From NCBI GenBank assembly GCA_002328415.1, contig DCXL01000001.1, forward strand, positions 5,521-69,520: DNA of 64,000 nt, written 5' to 3'. Origin of the DNA: Micavibrio sp. UBA2137. GTDB taxonomy: Bacteria; Pseudomonadota; Alphaproteobacteria; Micavibrionales; Micavibrionaceae. Positions 8,598-17,102 of this stretch are shown here, piece after piece. The notes under the pieces were generated by a model. The model saw only the letters and a program-made list of their open reading frames with translations, was not told where the DNA came from and did not search any database. The position numbers and the translations under genes were made by a program. The first letter of the stretch is position 1, and every line of letters starts with the position of its first letter.

Positions 8598-9854
8598 CTA
8601 CTGATTCATTGAATTAAAGAATTCGTCATTGGACTTGGTCGATTTCATCTTACCAAGCAAAAATTCTACCGCATCAACTGTTCCCATCGGATTAAGAATA
8701 CGGCGCAGTACCCACATTTTCTGCAAGGTCGCAGGGTCAACGAGCAATTCTTCCTTACGTGTTCCAGATTTCTGAATATCAATCGCAGGGAAGACACGTT
8801 TGTCAGAAATTTTACGATCAAGTACGATCTCGGCGTTACCTGTCCCTTTAAATTCTTCAAAGATGACCTCGTCCATACGCGAGCCAGTTTCAATCAGGGC
8901 CGTTGCAATAATGGTAAGAGACCCGCCCTGCTCAATGTTACGAGCAGCACCAAAGAAACGTTTTGGACGCTGAAGTGCGTTAGCATCAACACCCCCAGTT
9001 AAAACCTTACCAGAGGAGGGCACAACAGTATTGTAAGCCCGTGCAAGACGCGTAATGGAGTCGAGCAGAATAATAACGTCACGCTTATGTTCAACCAAAC
9101 GCTTGGCCTTCTCCATCACCATTTCAGCAACCTGAACGTGGCGAGAGGCTGGCTCATCAAAAGTAGAAGAAATAACCTCACCACGCACGGAACGCGCCAT
9201 ATCTGTTACTTCTTCTGGACGTTCGTCAATCAAGAGCACGATGAGATAGGCGTTGGGATGGTTTTTAGCAATTGATGTTGCAATATTTTGCAGCATAACT
9301 GTTTTACCCGTCCTCGGGGGCGCAACAATCAAGGCGCGCTGACCAAATCCGATAGGAGAAACAAGCTCCATCACACGTTGTGTTGTGTGCTTTTCGGTTG
9401 GGTCATCAATTTCCATTTTGATTTTACGCTCGGGATAAAGCGGCGTTAAGTTATCAAAATTAATGCGATGGCGTGTTTTTTCAGGCAGTTCACCATTAAT
9501 GGTGTCGACTTTCAAAAGCGCAAAATAACGCTCATTATCCTTTGGGGCACGAATTTCACCCTCAACAACATCACCAGTTCTCAAGCCAAATCGGCGCACC
9601 TGACTTGGGGAAACATAAATATCATCTGGTCCGGGAAGGTAGTTTTCTTCTGGTGATCTTAAAAATCCAAATCCATCTTGCAATACTTCTAAGACACCTG
9701 AACCTGTGATGGGCGCGCCTTGCTCGGCTAAAGACTTCAGGACGGCAAACATGATGTCCTGTTTGCGCATCGAGCCGCAATTTTCGATTTCGAGTTCTTC
9801 GGCAAAGGCCAGCAAATCAGCCGGGCTGCGTGTTTTTAAATCTTGTAAATTCAT
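8598..9854 (-). CDS. rho: Transcription termination factor Rho
   Basis: The 418-residue protein is full-length Rho, an RNA-dependent ATPase/helicase ring that ends transcription. It begins [21 protein letters not shown] (Rho_N domain) and continues with the cold-shock-like RNA-binding fold around [23 protein letters not shown]. The ATPase core has the P-loop [10 protein letters not shown], the [13 protein letters not shown] block, and the R-loop and arginine-finger region near [20 protein letters not shown]. It lies downstream of hemJ across a 230-base gap. Proximity of rho to mnmE/mnmG and hem genes is usual for origin-proximal regions in this class. Confidence 0.98.
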   Translation of the reverse strand: MNLQDLKTRSPADLLAFAEELEIENCGSMRKQDIMFAVLKSLAEQGAPITGSGVLEVLQDGFGFLRSPEENYLPGPDDIYVSPSQVRRFGLRTGDVVEGEIRAPKDNERYFALLKVDTINGELPEKTRHRINFDNLTPLYPERKIKMEIDDPTEKHTTQRVMELVSPIGFGQRALIVAPPRTGKTVMLQNIATSIAKNHPNAYLIVLLIDERPEEVTDMARSVRGEVISSTFDEPASRHVQVAEMVMEKAKRLVEHKRDVIILLDSITRLARAYNTVVPSSGKVLTGGVDANALQRPKRFFGAARNIEQGGSLTIIATALIETGSRMDEVIFEEFKGTGNAEIVLDRKISDKRVFPAIDIQKSGTRKEELLVDPATLQKMWVLRRILNPMGTVDAVEFLLGKMKSTKSNDEFFNSMNQ

Positions 9855-10084
9855 GCTTCTAAATTCATGCGTTATTTATATGTTGGGGAATGGTTGCGTT
9901 GTCCGCTATCACTTTGACTTATGCTTGTTTTCAAATGTGGAAAGTTATTCTTTCTTGTGTGTCTTAGTCACATAGCGCAGCCATTTGGGGCGCTTTTTAG
10001 TCATAAATGTTGGGGTTTTGTCTAAGACAATTACAGTTATAGCAGAGGCTTAAGTAAAGTCAAATGTTTTATATAAAATAAAAA
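9855..10084. other. Upstream region of rho, no gene seen
   Basis: This 230-base gap precedes rho. It is AT-rich and holds no convincing reading frame. A short inverted repeat, AGCGC at 9974-9978 with GCGCT at 9990-9994, is followed by TTTT on the plus strand, but both flanking genes read the other way. rho promoter and any leader control would lie here. Confidence 0.4.
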
Positions 10085-10531
10085 TCAGAATGGTTTAACA
10101 ATTGCCATGACCACAATAATAACCATAAGAAGCGTAGGGGCCTCATTCCAGATTTTATAAAATTTAGCCGAACGATTATTGCGCCCTGTTGCAAAATTCT
10201 TACGCCATTTTGCAAAAACCATGTGAAGCACGCTCAAAAGAATAACACATGTCAATTTAACGTGGAGCCAACCGCTATCAAACAAAGCTGGGTTGGCCGC
10301 TATCATAAGCCCGCCAAAAACCCAGGCGGCAATCATAGCAGGGTTCATGATAAAGCGCAGCAGGCGGCGTTCCATAACTTGAAATGTTTTATCCATGCCC
10401 GACCCATGTACCACATCACTGTGATAAACAAAAAGGCGTGGCAAATAGAGAAGGCCAGCCATCCATGCGATAATAGAAATCACATGCAGGGCTTTTAGCC
10501 AAGAATAATGCTCAAGGAGAAAAATACTCAT
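10085..10531 (-). CDS. hemJ: Protoporphyrinogen IX oxidase HemJ
   Basis: The 148-residue, four-helix membrane protein matches HemJ, which oxidises protoporphyrinogen IX to protoporphyrin IX in bacteria lacking HemG or HemY. The signature segment LKALHVISIIAWMAGLLYLPRLFVYH covers residues 13-38 and supplies the conserved histidine and the WMAG/YLPR block. Later helices are AWVFGGLMIAANPALF, LLSVLHMVFAKWRK and LLMVIIVVMAIVKPF. It sits directly after hemH, so enzyme and next-step ferrochelatase are adjacent. The same family has been labelled CopD-like or UPF0093. The gene context favours the heme role. Confidence 0.93.
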   Translation of the reverse strand: MSIFLLEHYSWLKALHVISIIAWMAGLLYLPRLFVYHSDVVHGSGMDKTFQVMERRLLRFIMNPAMIAAWVFGGLMIAANPALFDSGWLHVKLTCVILLSVLHMVFAKWRKNFATGRNNRSAKFYKIWNEAPTLLMVIIVVMAIVKPF

Positions 10532-10547
10532 AGCTTAGATATGGGCC

Positions 10548-11612
10548 TTATCGTATCCCCACGCAAGGACAATTTTTAAATTCTGGCGGGCAAAGTCTTT
10601 TCTTGGCACACACGTAAACCTTATTTTCAGAAGAGGCTACCTTTGCGTCTTTACCCAGAGCCTCTTCAACAATATCTGAAAGGCCTTTGATAAATGAGGT
10701 AGATGTCCCAACCGTTTCCACCACATCATATTTTTTGATGCCCAGCTCTTCTGCCAGTTCCTTATATTCAATTCCCAGCTCAACTAAAGTTTCAACATGC
10801 TCTTGCGTAAATGCGTGCGGGTAAATGAGGGCGTTTTTACCATCTTTTGCTGCCTGTTCCAGCGCCCCCTCTGTCGATGGGCCTATCCACTTCAGTGGGC
10901 CTACGCGCGATTGATAGCAAATTTGCCAGTCTTTCTTTGAAAGGCCCGCGGCCTTTGCAATTTTAGCGGCAGATTGCTCACATTGCCACTGATAAGGATC
11001 GCCATTTTTGATGATTTTTTCGGGAAGGCCATGTGCAGAAAAAAGCACACGGGCATTCTTCATCTTCTTCAATTTCTTTGAGACGTTTTCTGCCGAGGCC
11101 TTGATAAAACCCTCATCAAAGGGATAACACCCAATTTTAATCTCAGGAGTTATGCATTTTGCCCGCTTTTTTGCCTTGTCCCAATAGGAAAACGCCGTCT
11201 TGGTCGTTGTTGTTGAATATTGCGGGTAAAGCGGCAAGCAGATAATATTATCAGCCCCCCATGATATGACATCTCGGACCACCTCGTCGGCCATAGGATG
11301 CCAATAGCTCATACACACAAATGCTTTGAAGCTTGTGTCTGTTTTACCCGAGTTAAGTTTGTCTTCAAGCACTTGTGCTTGTGCCTCGGAATTGGCAAGA
11401 AGAGGAGAGCGATCATTTAAAAACCCATAGCTTTCGCCTGCTTCACGTTTAGAGCGCCGCTTAGAAATTAGCTTCGCCAACGCCCAGCGGACGGGCAAGG
11501 GTGCTCCAATAATATTTTTATCCATGAAAAAATTCATGAGGAACGGCTCAATATTCTCGCGGGCATCCGGCCCGCCCAAATTGAATAAGATAACAGCAAC
11601 TTTCAAAATCAA
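10548..11612 (-). CDS. hemH: Ferrochelatase
   Basis: HemH inserts ferrous iron into protoporphyrin IX to give protoheme. The 354-residue product starts VAVILFNLGGPD, the ferrochelatase N-terminus. It contains YPQYSTTTT, LFSAHGLPEKII with the catalytic histidine, CYQSRVGPLKWIGPSTE and YPHAFTQEHVETLVELGIEY, all core family blocks. The initiator is a TTG that overlaps the hemE stop as TTGA; a second TTG six bases on is possible. The C-terminus ends in a cysteine-rich tail (KRLCPPEFKNCPC), reminiscent of the [2Fe-2S] cluster ligands seen in some ferrochelatases, though cluster binding is unproven. It lies between hemE and hemJ in one transcription unit. Confidence 0.97.
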   Translation of the reverse strand: MILKVAVILFNLGGPDARENIEPFLMNFFMDKNIIGAPLPVRWALAKLISKRRSKREAGESYGFLNDRSPLLANSEAQAQVLEDKLNSGKTDTSFKAFVCMSYWHPMADEVVRDVISWGADNIICLPLYPQYSTTTTKTAFSYWDKAKKRAKCITPEIKIGCYPFDEGFIKASAENVSKKLKKMKNARVLFSAHGLPEKIIKNGDPYQWQCEQSAAKIAKAAGLSKKDWQICYQSRVGPLKWIGPSTEGALEQAAKDGKNALIYPHAFTQEHVETLVELGIEYKELAEELGIKKYDVVETVGTSTSFIKGLSDIVEEALGKDAKVASSENKVYVCAKKRLCPPEFKNCPCVGIR

Positions 11613-12646
11613 TTCTCCCGCAAGGCTTTTAGTAATTGCGCTACATGTTCTGGGGGTGTTTCCTTAATCACCCCATGACCTAGATTAAATATATGAGGAC
11701 GGTCGCGTGTTGCGTCAATGATATCGTGCACATTCTTGCTAAGTGCCTCACCTCCTGCCAATAAAATCTCAGGATCAAGATTACCTTGTGTGACAAGCGT
11801 TGTGGGCAATTGTTTTAAAAAGGATAATGGTACGTCATAAGATAAACTTAAACCATCAAGCCCCTTCAGCTGGCTCGCTTCAAGGAGATGGGCCTCATTT
11901 GCAGTTTTAGGAAAAAATAAAATAGGAATATGGGGGTATTTTATCTTAAGCGCATTTATAATCTTTTGGACAGGTTTCAGGCTAACTTGCTTGAAGTCAG
12001 CGCTCCCCAGAAGGCTGGCCCAGCTTTCAAAAATTTGGATCGCTTCTGCGCCTGCTTCTATTTGCCCACTGAGATAAGTAATTGTTGAATCTGTAATAAG
12101 AGAAATAATCTGATCAAAAAGATCTTTGTCTTCTTTCAACAGTCGCTGAGCCTCAGGAAATGTTGTTTTACCGTGCCCCTGTATCAAATAACAGGCAACA
12201 GTCCAGGGGGCGCCTGCAAACCCTATGAGTGTTGTTTCGTCAAAGCCTTCCACTTCTAGGCCTTTACGAATGAGACAGCATGTCTCATAAATTTTTTCGT
12301 AATATTTACCTTCATGCTCTCTTGTGAGTTTTTCAAAATCGCTCTTGGTCCTGACATGATTTAAAATAGGACCTTCCCCTTTTTTAAAATCCAGATCAGC
12401 GCCAAGTGCGTGAGGGACAATCAAAATATCTGAAAATAGAATTGCGCCATCCATCTGATAACGGCGAATAGGTTGAAGTGTGACCTCTTTGGCATCTTCT
12501 GGAGCGTAAACCAAGTTGAGAAAACTTCCCTTATCAGCGCGCAGTTCCCTATATTCGGGAAGATAGCGTCCAGCTTGCCGCATCAACCAAATGGGTGTGG
12601 GAGTTCGTGGTTTCTTGTTTATCAGGACATCAAGGAACGGTTTCAT
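11609..12646 (-). CDS. hemE: Uroporphyrinogen decarboxylase
   Basis: HemE converts uroporphyrinogen III to coproporphyrinogen III. The 345-residue protein begins near the signature PIWLMRQAGRYLPEYRELR (residues 18-36). It also has ILFSDILIVPHALGADL, GFAGAPWTVACYLIQG and the C-terminal FNLGHGV block, all typical. It is the first gene of hemE-hemH-hemJ. Its 5' end faces the RP001-like gene across a 291-base AT-rich gap that is the likely chromosome origin, the same position as in Caulobacter and Rickettsia (from memory). HemN or HemF, the intervening step, is not in the window. Confidence 0.98.
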   Translation of the reverse strand: MKPFLDVLINKKPRTPTPIWLMRQAGRYLPEYRELRADKGSFLNLVYAPEDAKEVTLQPIRRYQMDGAILFSDILIVPHALGADLDFKKGEGPILNHVRTKSDFEKLTREHEGKYYEKIYETCCLIRKGLEVEGFDETTLIGFAGAPWTVACYLIQGHGKTTFPEAQRLLKEDKDLFDQIISLITDSTITYLSGQIEAGAEAIQIFESWASLLGSADFKQVSLKPVQKIINALKIKYPHIPILFFPKTANEAHLLEASQLKGLDGLSLSYDVPLSFLKQLPTTLVTQGNLDPEILLAGGEALSKNVHDIIDATRDRPHIFNLGHGVIKETPPEHVAQLLKALREN

Positions 12647-12937
12647 GGAAACAATCTTACTAATAATATTTATAATATATAAAGGTAATAGTTTTTATTT
12701 GAGCCTGTGCATATGGGGATTAAATACTTATCCATATTTCGACACACAGTTTCGTAATTCAAACGACTCCTTTGAGATATAGGGGAGTCAATTCTGATTT
12801 CTAAAAATATTTTAGACACTCAAAAAATTTCATACAAATTGTATAACCCCTCTTTTTACCTTCTTATGCTTTGTGCATATCTCTCACTTTAAAATCATCC
12901 TCAATTCTGCAGACAGGCTTTTCCCCAAACTTATCCT
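12647..12937. other. Candidate chromosomal replication origin (oriC) between hemE and an RP001-like gene
   Basis: This 291-base gap is strongly AT-rich, with runs such as taataatatttataatatata near the hemE end. It holds three 8-of-9 matches to the DnaA box: TGTGCATAT at 12706-12714 and again at 12872-12880 (reverse orientation), and TTATCCATA at 12728-12736. A weaker TTATCCTGT lies at 12931. W-box-like TCCCCA occurs at 12922-12927, and in reverse (TGGGGA) at 12714-12719. Two GANTC sites (12765-12769 and 12785-12789), the CcrM methylation sequence, sit in one inverted repeat. A second inverted repeat is ATACAA-a-TTGTAT at 12832-12844. Position between hemE and the RP001-like gene is that of the mapped Caulobacter origin. 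No perfect DnaA box is present and no CtrA TTAA-N7-TTAA site was seen. Confidence 0.7.
12765..12789. repeat. Inverted repeat carrying two GANTC sites within the candidate origin
   Basis: GACTCC at 12765-12770 pairs with GGAGTC at 12784-12789 around a 13-base spacer. Each arm carries one GANTC sequence, so both arms could be methylated if a CcrM enzyme exists. No such enzyme is encoded in the window. Confidence 0.5.
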
Positions 12938-13594
12938 GTGCTAGAAAAGAAAAGGTTTAACGACAAAGGCAATCAAAAGTTGCAACAATTAGCTTATATA
13001 AAACTGAATAAATCAGAAACAAAGGACATGTTGCCTTTGCTAGAAGAAAGCCTGGATCTTAAGGATCTCGATGCAGGCTCTATTGATATTCTAAGTGCCT
13101 CTTTAAAATTTTATCCAGGTTATCGCCTCTTTGAAATCACAGACAGGTCGGCTTCGCCCGTCAAAAAACGCTTTGTTATTTACAAGCGTGACACAATACA
13201 GACCATTGATTACACAAATTCACCTATTTATGACTTAAATAAAAAGGCACCGATTAATCTCACTAAAGATACACTTTTTGATTATATCCGTTTTTTCTTT
13301 ACGTTTGTGCGTGGACGCCATGGCCGTTTTATTGTTGTTGAGAGCACAGATGATATCCAATGGCGTGAAGAACCAGCCGTTTCATTGCGTCGCGATTTAA
13401 ATGGGCTTATTGAACCACTTGTTTTGAAAGAAATTACATCAGATGGGTCGTATGTTGTCGGTGCAAAGGTTATTTTTAAGGATGCTCTTTTTGCCTGTAA
13501 TGTGAATATTAAGCAAAATGGAATCGTGAGACTTTCAAACCAAAAACTACTTGCTGAAAATTTACCCGTTATTGATGATATTCTAGGTGTTTGA
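12938..13594 (+). CDS. RP001-like conserved hypothetical protein next to the origin
   Basis: The 218-residue product from a GTG start has no assigned function. It reads as a soluble protein with alternating strands. The most distinctive stretch is FDYIRFFFTFVRGRHGRFIVVE at about residues 110-131, followed by DDIQWREEP. A similar 'FFF..VRGRHGRF' segment is recalled from the protein family represented by Rickettsia RP001 and its Caulobacter homolog, which flank oriC; this is from memory and not verified. The start is uncertain: no good ribosome-binding site precedes the GTG, and TTG or ATG codons 10-30 residues further in are alternatives, which would enlarge the origin gap. It reads away from hemE. 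Confidence 0.75.
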   Translation: MLEKKRFNDKGNQKLQQLAYIKLNKSETKDMLPLLEESLDLKDLDAGSIDILSASLKFYPGYRLFEITDRSASPVKKRFVIYKRDTIQTIDYTNSPIYDLNKKAPINLTKDTLFDYIRFFFTFVRGRHGRFIVVESTDDIQWREEPAVSLRRDLNGLIEPLVLKEITSDGSYVVGAKVIFKDALFACNVNIKQNGIVRLSNQKLLAENLPVIDDILGV

Positions 13595-13704
13595 TAAAAC
13601 ACACTAAACATACCTATCTATTGAAATCTAAGACCAGTTAACCCATATTACTGTATGAATTTACGCCATTAACACATGCCATTAACACACGAAGGAGAGT
13701 AACA

Positions 13705-14412
13705 ATGGAACCACGTAATCAGCAGACAGCAGCAACAGGTGTTAAAACCTATGATGCGGGTCTGCGCGCACATATGTTGCGTATATATAATCGTATGACG
13801 CTGGGCGTGCTCACAACAGGACTTGTGGCTTACGCATTTGCGGCCTCAGGCTTGGTCAGTGTTTTATATGCAAACCCAATTTTGGCAATCATCTTGGCCT
13901 TTTCACCCTTAGCCGTTGTCTGGTTCGGTTTCAGACCTGACCGTATGTCATCAGGAAAGTTACAGTTTTCATTCTTCTTGATTTCCGCGCTTTATGGATT
14001 GAGCTTTTCATCCATTTTCCTTGTTTATGCAGGAACAGATATCGCTCGCGCATTTTTCTTGGCCGCCGCTTCCTTTGCCGGGCTTAGCCTTTTTGGTTAT
14101 ACAACAAAGAAAAATCTGGATGGTATGGGATCGTTCCTGATCATGGGGATGTTCGGCCTTATCATTTTGAGTGTTGTTAACATGTTCATGGCCTCAACAG
14201 TGATGCAGAACGTTGTTGCAGGCGCTGGTATCTTGATTTTCTCAGGACTAACTGCTTGGGAAACACAAAAGATGAAGGAAATGTATAATCCAGCTTATGA
14301 TGATGAAACAGCCTCACGTGTTGGTTGGGCCTCTGCGCTTAATCTTTACATCAGCTTTATCGCCTTGTTCCAATATATCCTGCATTTTGTAGGTATGGCG
14401 CGCGGCGAATAA
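13705..14412 (+). CDS. Bax inhibitor-1/YccA family membrane protein
   Basis: The 235-residue protein has seven likely membrane helices, for example MTLGVLTTGLVAYAFAASGL, PILAIILAFSPLAVVWFGF and LQFSFFLISALYGLSFSSI. The segment AASFAGLSLFGYTTKKNLDGMGSFLIMG and the GLTAWETQKMKEMY block near residue 183 are hallmarks of the YccA/BI-1 (TMBIM) family. Homologs act as calcium leak channels or modulate FtsH protease, but the role in this organism is unknown. GAAGGAG lies about eight bases before the ATG, supporting the start. It stands alone: a 110-base gap separates it from the RP001-like gene, and a strong terminator follows. Confidence 0.9.
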   Translation: MEPRNQQTAATGVKTYDAGLRAHMLRIYNRMTLGVLTTGLVAYAFAASGLVSVLYANPILAIILAFSPLAVVWFGFRPDRMSSGKLQFSFFLISALYGLSFSSIFLVYAGTDIARAFFLAAASFAGLSLFGYTTKKNLDGMGSFLIMGMFGLIILSVVNMFMASTVMQNVVAGAGILIFSGLTAWETQKMKEMYNPAYDDETASRVGWASALNLYISFIALFQYILHFVGMARGE

Positions 14413-14440
14413 TATCTAAGCCACTTAAATTATTTGAAAG

Positions 14441-14463
14441 CGCCGCTTTTTGCGGCGTTTTTT
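14441..14463 (+). terminator. Rho-independent terminator after the BI-1-type gene
   Basis: CGCCGC at 14441-14446 pairs with GCGGCG at 14452-14457 around a T5 loop and is followed by six T residues. It lies 28 bases after the stop codon and is one of the clearest intrinsic terminators in the window. Confidence 0.9.
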
Positions 14464-14550
14464 ATGCCCTTTTTCGCCCTATTGACGTAGAGTCGTGTCT
14501 CATGGATAATCTTTGCAAGTGATTCTTTTAAATCTTTCAAGGAGTTAAAA

Positions 14551-15033
14551 ATGTTTAAGGAATTTAAGACGTTTATCGCCCGCGGAAATGTTATGGACAT
14601 GGCCGTTGGTATTATCATGGGTGCGGCCTTTACCGCGATTGTAAATTCAGCTGTTGGCGATTTGATCATGCCAATTATCGGCTTCCTCACAGACGGTGTC
14701 GATTTTTCCAAGAAATTTGTGACACTTGGTCTTGAGCAATATCCAACAATGGAAGCGGCTCAAGCAGCCGGCGCGGTCGTTATTACATACGGCTTGTTTA
14801 TTAATGCTGTTATTAACTTCCTGATTATTGCTTTCTGTGTGTTCTTACTTGTTAAGGGCGTGAACAATCTGAAGCGTAAGGCCGAAGATCCAAATGCAAA
14901 AGATGCACCACCACCATCTAAGGACATCGTTCTTTTGACTGAAATCCGTGATGCACTTGTTAAGGCACCAGCGAAAAAGCCTGCCGCGAAAAAAGCGCCT
15001 GCGAAAAAGAAAACAGCTAAAAAGAAGAAGTAA
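14551..15033 (+). CDS. mscL: Large-conductance mechanosensitive channel MscL with a lysine-rich tail
   Basis: MscL opens under membrane tension to release solutes during osmotic downshock. The 160-residue protein begins [27 protein letters not shown], a typical MscL N-terminus with the TM1 gate region, and continues [25 protein letters not shown]2 is [28 protein letters not shown]. The cytoplasmic end has the usual [16 protein letters not shown] helix. It then carries an unusual repetitive tail of Lys, Ala and Pro ([19 protein letters not shown]) that makes it longer than the usual 130-150 residues. AAGGAG lies about eight bases upstream of the ATG. The gene stands between two intrinsic terminators and so forms its own unit. 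Confidence 0.96.
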   Translation: MFKEFKTFIARGNVMDMAVGIIMGAAFTAIVNSAVGDLIMPIIGFLTDGVDFSKKFVTLGLEQYPTMEAAQAAGAVVITYGLFINAVINFLIIAFCVFLLVKGVNNLKRKAEDPNAKDAPPPSKDIVLLTEIRDALVKAPAKKPAAKKAPAKKKTAKKKK

Positions 15034-15059
15034 TTCTCTTTTAGATACACTTAAAAGAA

Positions 15060-15085
15060 AGCCCGGGATTTAACCGGGCTTTTTA
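15060..15085 (+). terminator. Rho-independent terminator after mscL
   Basis: AGCCCGG at 15060-15066 pairs with CCGGGCT at 15074-15080 around a 7-base loop and runs into TTTTT. It lies 26 bases after the mscL stop codon. Confidence 0.9.
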
Positions 15086-15153
15086 TTTTGTCTTGAAAGA
15101 CATGAAATAATTTCATATGGTCTGACATCTTTTGAAGATGAACGCTTCAATAA

Positions 15154-15229
<76 letters not shown>

Positions 15230-15319
15230 TTTTCTTAACACGATTAAGGCTCTTTTACCTTGACGTTCTTGGGATTCATGCGATTATAAAGCCTTAAATT
15301 AAAAGTCTTAGAGGATGTT

Positions 15320-15544
15320 ATGTTATCGCGTTTTTTAATCATTTCTTTTTCAGTTATCACACTTGCCGCATGTCAAAACACTGTGCAGGGATTTGGTCAG
15401 GATTTGGAAAAAGCAGGTCAAAAAATTCAAGGCAACCAAACTACTAAAACTCAGGCAACGCCATCTGCGCCCGTTTATAATTCGGCCGCACCTGCCCCAG
15501 CCACACAGACATATAATGCACCCACCTATGGCGATACTTACTAA
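15320..15544 (+). CDS. Entericidin-like small lipoprotein
   Basis: The 74-residue product has a short signal sequence ending SVITLAACQN, a lipobox with the acylated cysteine near residue 18. It is followed by TVQGFGQDLEKAGQKIQGN, the conserved entericidin A/B core. Entericidins are small envelope lipoproteins, in E. coli linked to stationary-phase lysis as a toxin/antidote pair. A Pro/Ala/Thr/Tyr-rich tail of about 35 residues follows the core and is longer than in the E. coli proteins. GAGGA lies a few bases before the ATG. Only one copy is present. It is followed after 12 bases by another small exported protein, possibly co-transcribed. Confidence 0.82.
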   Translation: MLSRFLIISFSVITLAACQNTVQGFGQDLEKAGQKIQGNQTTKTQATPSAPVYNSAAPAPATQTYNAPTYGDTY

Positions 15545-15556
15545 CAACAGGATTTT

Positions 15557-15874
15557 ATGATGAAAACACTCCTTCTGACTTTAGCTCTTGGCATTGCATT
15601 TGTAGCCACCCCCCTTCAGGCACAGACCAACGTGCAGGGCAAAGAAGTTAAGCGCACGCCTTTGACCCAAGAGGAAAAAGAAGAGCGTGCGTTAGAAGAA
15701 GTTTATGGTGTTGAAGTCGAACGTGACCGCGCCCAGCGTAGCCCGGGCGATAATAGTGTTTTTGACCGTTATGGTTCTGGCACAGTGGGCACATTTCAAA
15801 ATCAGTCAAACGCACGTAACCTTGAAGATAACGATGCGATGGGCGTTAATATTCGCCTCTTTGAATTCAAATAA
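15557..15874 (+). CDS. Small exported hypothetical protein
   Basis: The 105-residue protein has a classical signal peptide (MKTLLLTLALGIAFVATPLQAQ) with a probable cleavage after AQA or LQA-Q. The mature part is charged and polar, with EEKEERALEEVYGVEVERDRAQR in the middle, and ends LFEFK. No family is recognised and no cysteines or enzymatic motifs are visible. ACAGGA lies about six bases upstream of the start, and it follows the entericidin-like gene by 12 bases. Its 3' end overlaps the convergent glycosyltransferase gene by eight bases. A periplasmic location is inferred from the signal peptide only. Confidence 0.7.
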   Translation: MMKTLLLTLALGIAFVATPLQAQTNVQGKEVKRTPLTQEEKEERALEEVYGVEVERDRAQRSPGDNSVFDRYGSGTVGTFQNQSNARNLEDNDAMGVNIRLFEFK

Positions 15875-16985
15875 ACTCTGAAATAATTTTGGCGCGATTG
15901 GCCCAACTAAACTGATCCTGAATATCTTTTTCAGCCTCAAGCCCCATTGCCTGCGCAAGTGGGGCTGATTTTATGAGGCGACAGATAAGCTCGACCCATA
16001 AATCAATATCATCGGGTGCGGCCAAATAGCCATTGCGTCCATGTTGAATAATTTCCCCAAGCGCTGGAATATCTGTGCCAATGATAGGGCGGCGTGCCGC
16101 CATGTACTCAAATAATTTAAGTGGAGAAATCCAGCGCGCGATATCTGCGCCACTCTCTATAAAGATTTCGCTTTGATAGGGTGCAAGCGCAACATCAAAG
16201 CGTATAATGTAAGAGGCAATATCAGCATGAGGAACATGGCCATAGAAATAAATATTTTCACTGGGGTTAAGCGTATCTCTGATGGTCTGGATTTGTTGTG
16301 CTGAACCACCGATGACATGAAAATCCATCTCGGGCAAAAGGTGCGCGATTTTAACAATGAGCTCAATGCCCTTACCCTTGTGAAGTGAGCCCGTATAGCC
16401 AATATTGGGCGCTCTTTTGCGTCCCCGCCAATCCTTTTCAGGGACAGGCTTGAGGCTTCTTTCAATTAAATCTGCCCCATCATGGGCAACAAGGATTTTC
16501 GTGTTTAATTCAGGAAAGGTTTTCTGGATATCGGCTTTCAACCCTTCTGAAATTACTACGAGCCCCTGAAAGCAGGGGCGCTTAAATAATCTCCTCCAGA
16601 GCCAGTGCTCCATTTTTCCCTGGGGAACCTGGTGGGCCTCGAAATAAGTCGGGTGATTGGAAAAAGAAAGCAACCAAAGCCCAAGCGCATCCCGCCCGTA
16701 AAAAATCTGATTGCGGGGAATAAGCCCAATATCCTTGAGCAGCCATAAAAGGCGAAAGATTCCTGAAAACAATTTTACGCGCCCAAAGGGGGATCGCTTT
16801 ACTGTGAAGTTGGGGGTTAATCCATAATACTCGAAAATATCCGAACGCCCATTTCCGCGCTTACCATGCAAGGTAACCCCAGTATCGGATAACTTGGCAA
16901 GCGCATGGCACATTTTCATGACATGAACGGCGTTGGCTTTTTGCGAGGGAAGTGTAGACCCAGAAATATATGAAATTTTTTTCAT
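15867..16985 (-). CDS. Glycosyltransferase family 4-like protein
   Basis: The start was set at MKKISYISGSTLPSQKANAVH, giving 372 residues. The longer open frame would overlap the CorA-like gene on the other strand and lacks support. The N-terminal Rossmann half has ISGSTLPSQKANAVHVMKMCHALAKL. The C-terminal half has the GT4 core: NIGYTGSLHKGKGIELIVKIAHLLPEM, then YFYGHVPHADIASYI and the acidic region SPLKLFEYMAARRPIIGTD, the nucleotide-sugar binding EX7E-like block. A retaining GT-B transferase that adds a sugar to a surface glycan is the likely role; donor and acceptor are unknown. It is the first of a run of surface-polysaccharide genes. Confidence 0.88.
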   Translation of the reverse strand: MKKISYISGSTLPSQKANAVHVMKMCHALAKLSDTGVTLHGKRGNGRSDIFEYYGLTPNFTVKRSPFGRVKLFSGIFRLLWLLKDIGLIPRNQIFYGRDALGLWLLSFSNHPTYFEAHQVPQGKMEHWLWRRLFKRPCFQGLVVISEGLKADIQKTFPELNTKILVAHDGADLIERSLKPVPEKDWRGRKRAPNIGYTGSLHKGKGIELIVKIAHLLPEMDFHVIGGSAQQIQTIRDTLNPSENIYFYGHVPHADIASYIIRFDVALAPYQSEIFIESGADIARWISPLKLFEYMAARRPIIGTDIPALGEIIQHGRNGYLAAPDDIDLWVELICRLIKSAPLAQAMGLEAEKDIQDQFSWANRAKIISEFI

Positions 16986-17102
16986 AAACCCTTTTACCAA
17001 AAAAACCTTCAAACAGAAATAGACTTGAAAAGAATTGCCCTTGCCTCCACACTTAATTTGTTCGCATTTCATTGTAGGCGGCATTCCTGAGGAAATATAA
17101 AG

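Noticed and set aside
9974..9994. Hairpin with a short T-run upstream of rho as an intrinsic terminator
   Set aside because: The stem is only five base pairs and its orientation does not fit the flanking minus-strand genes.
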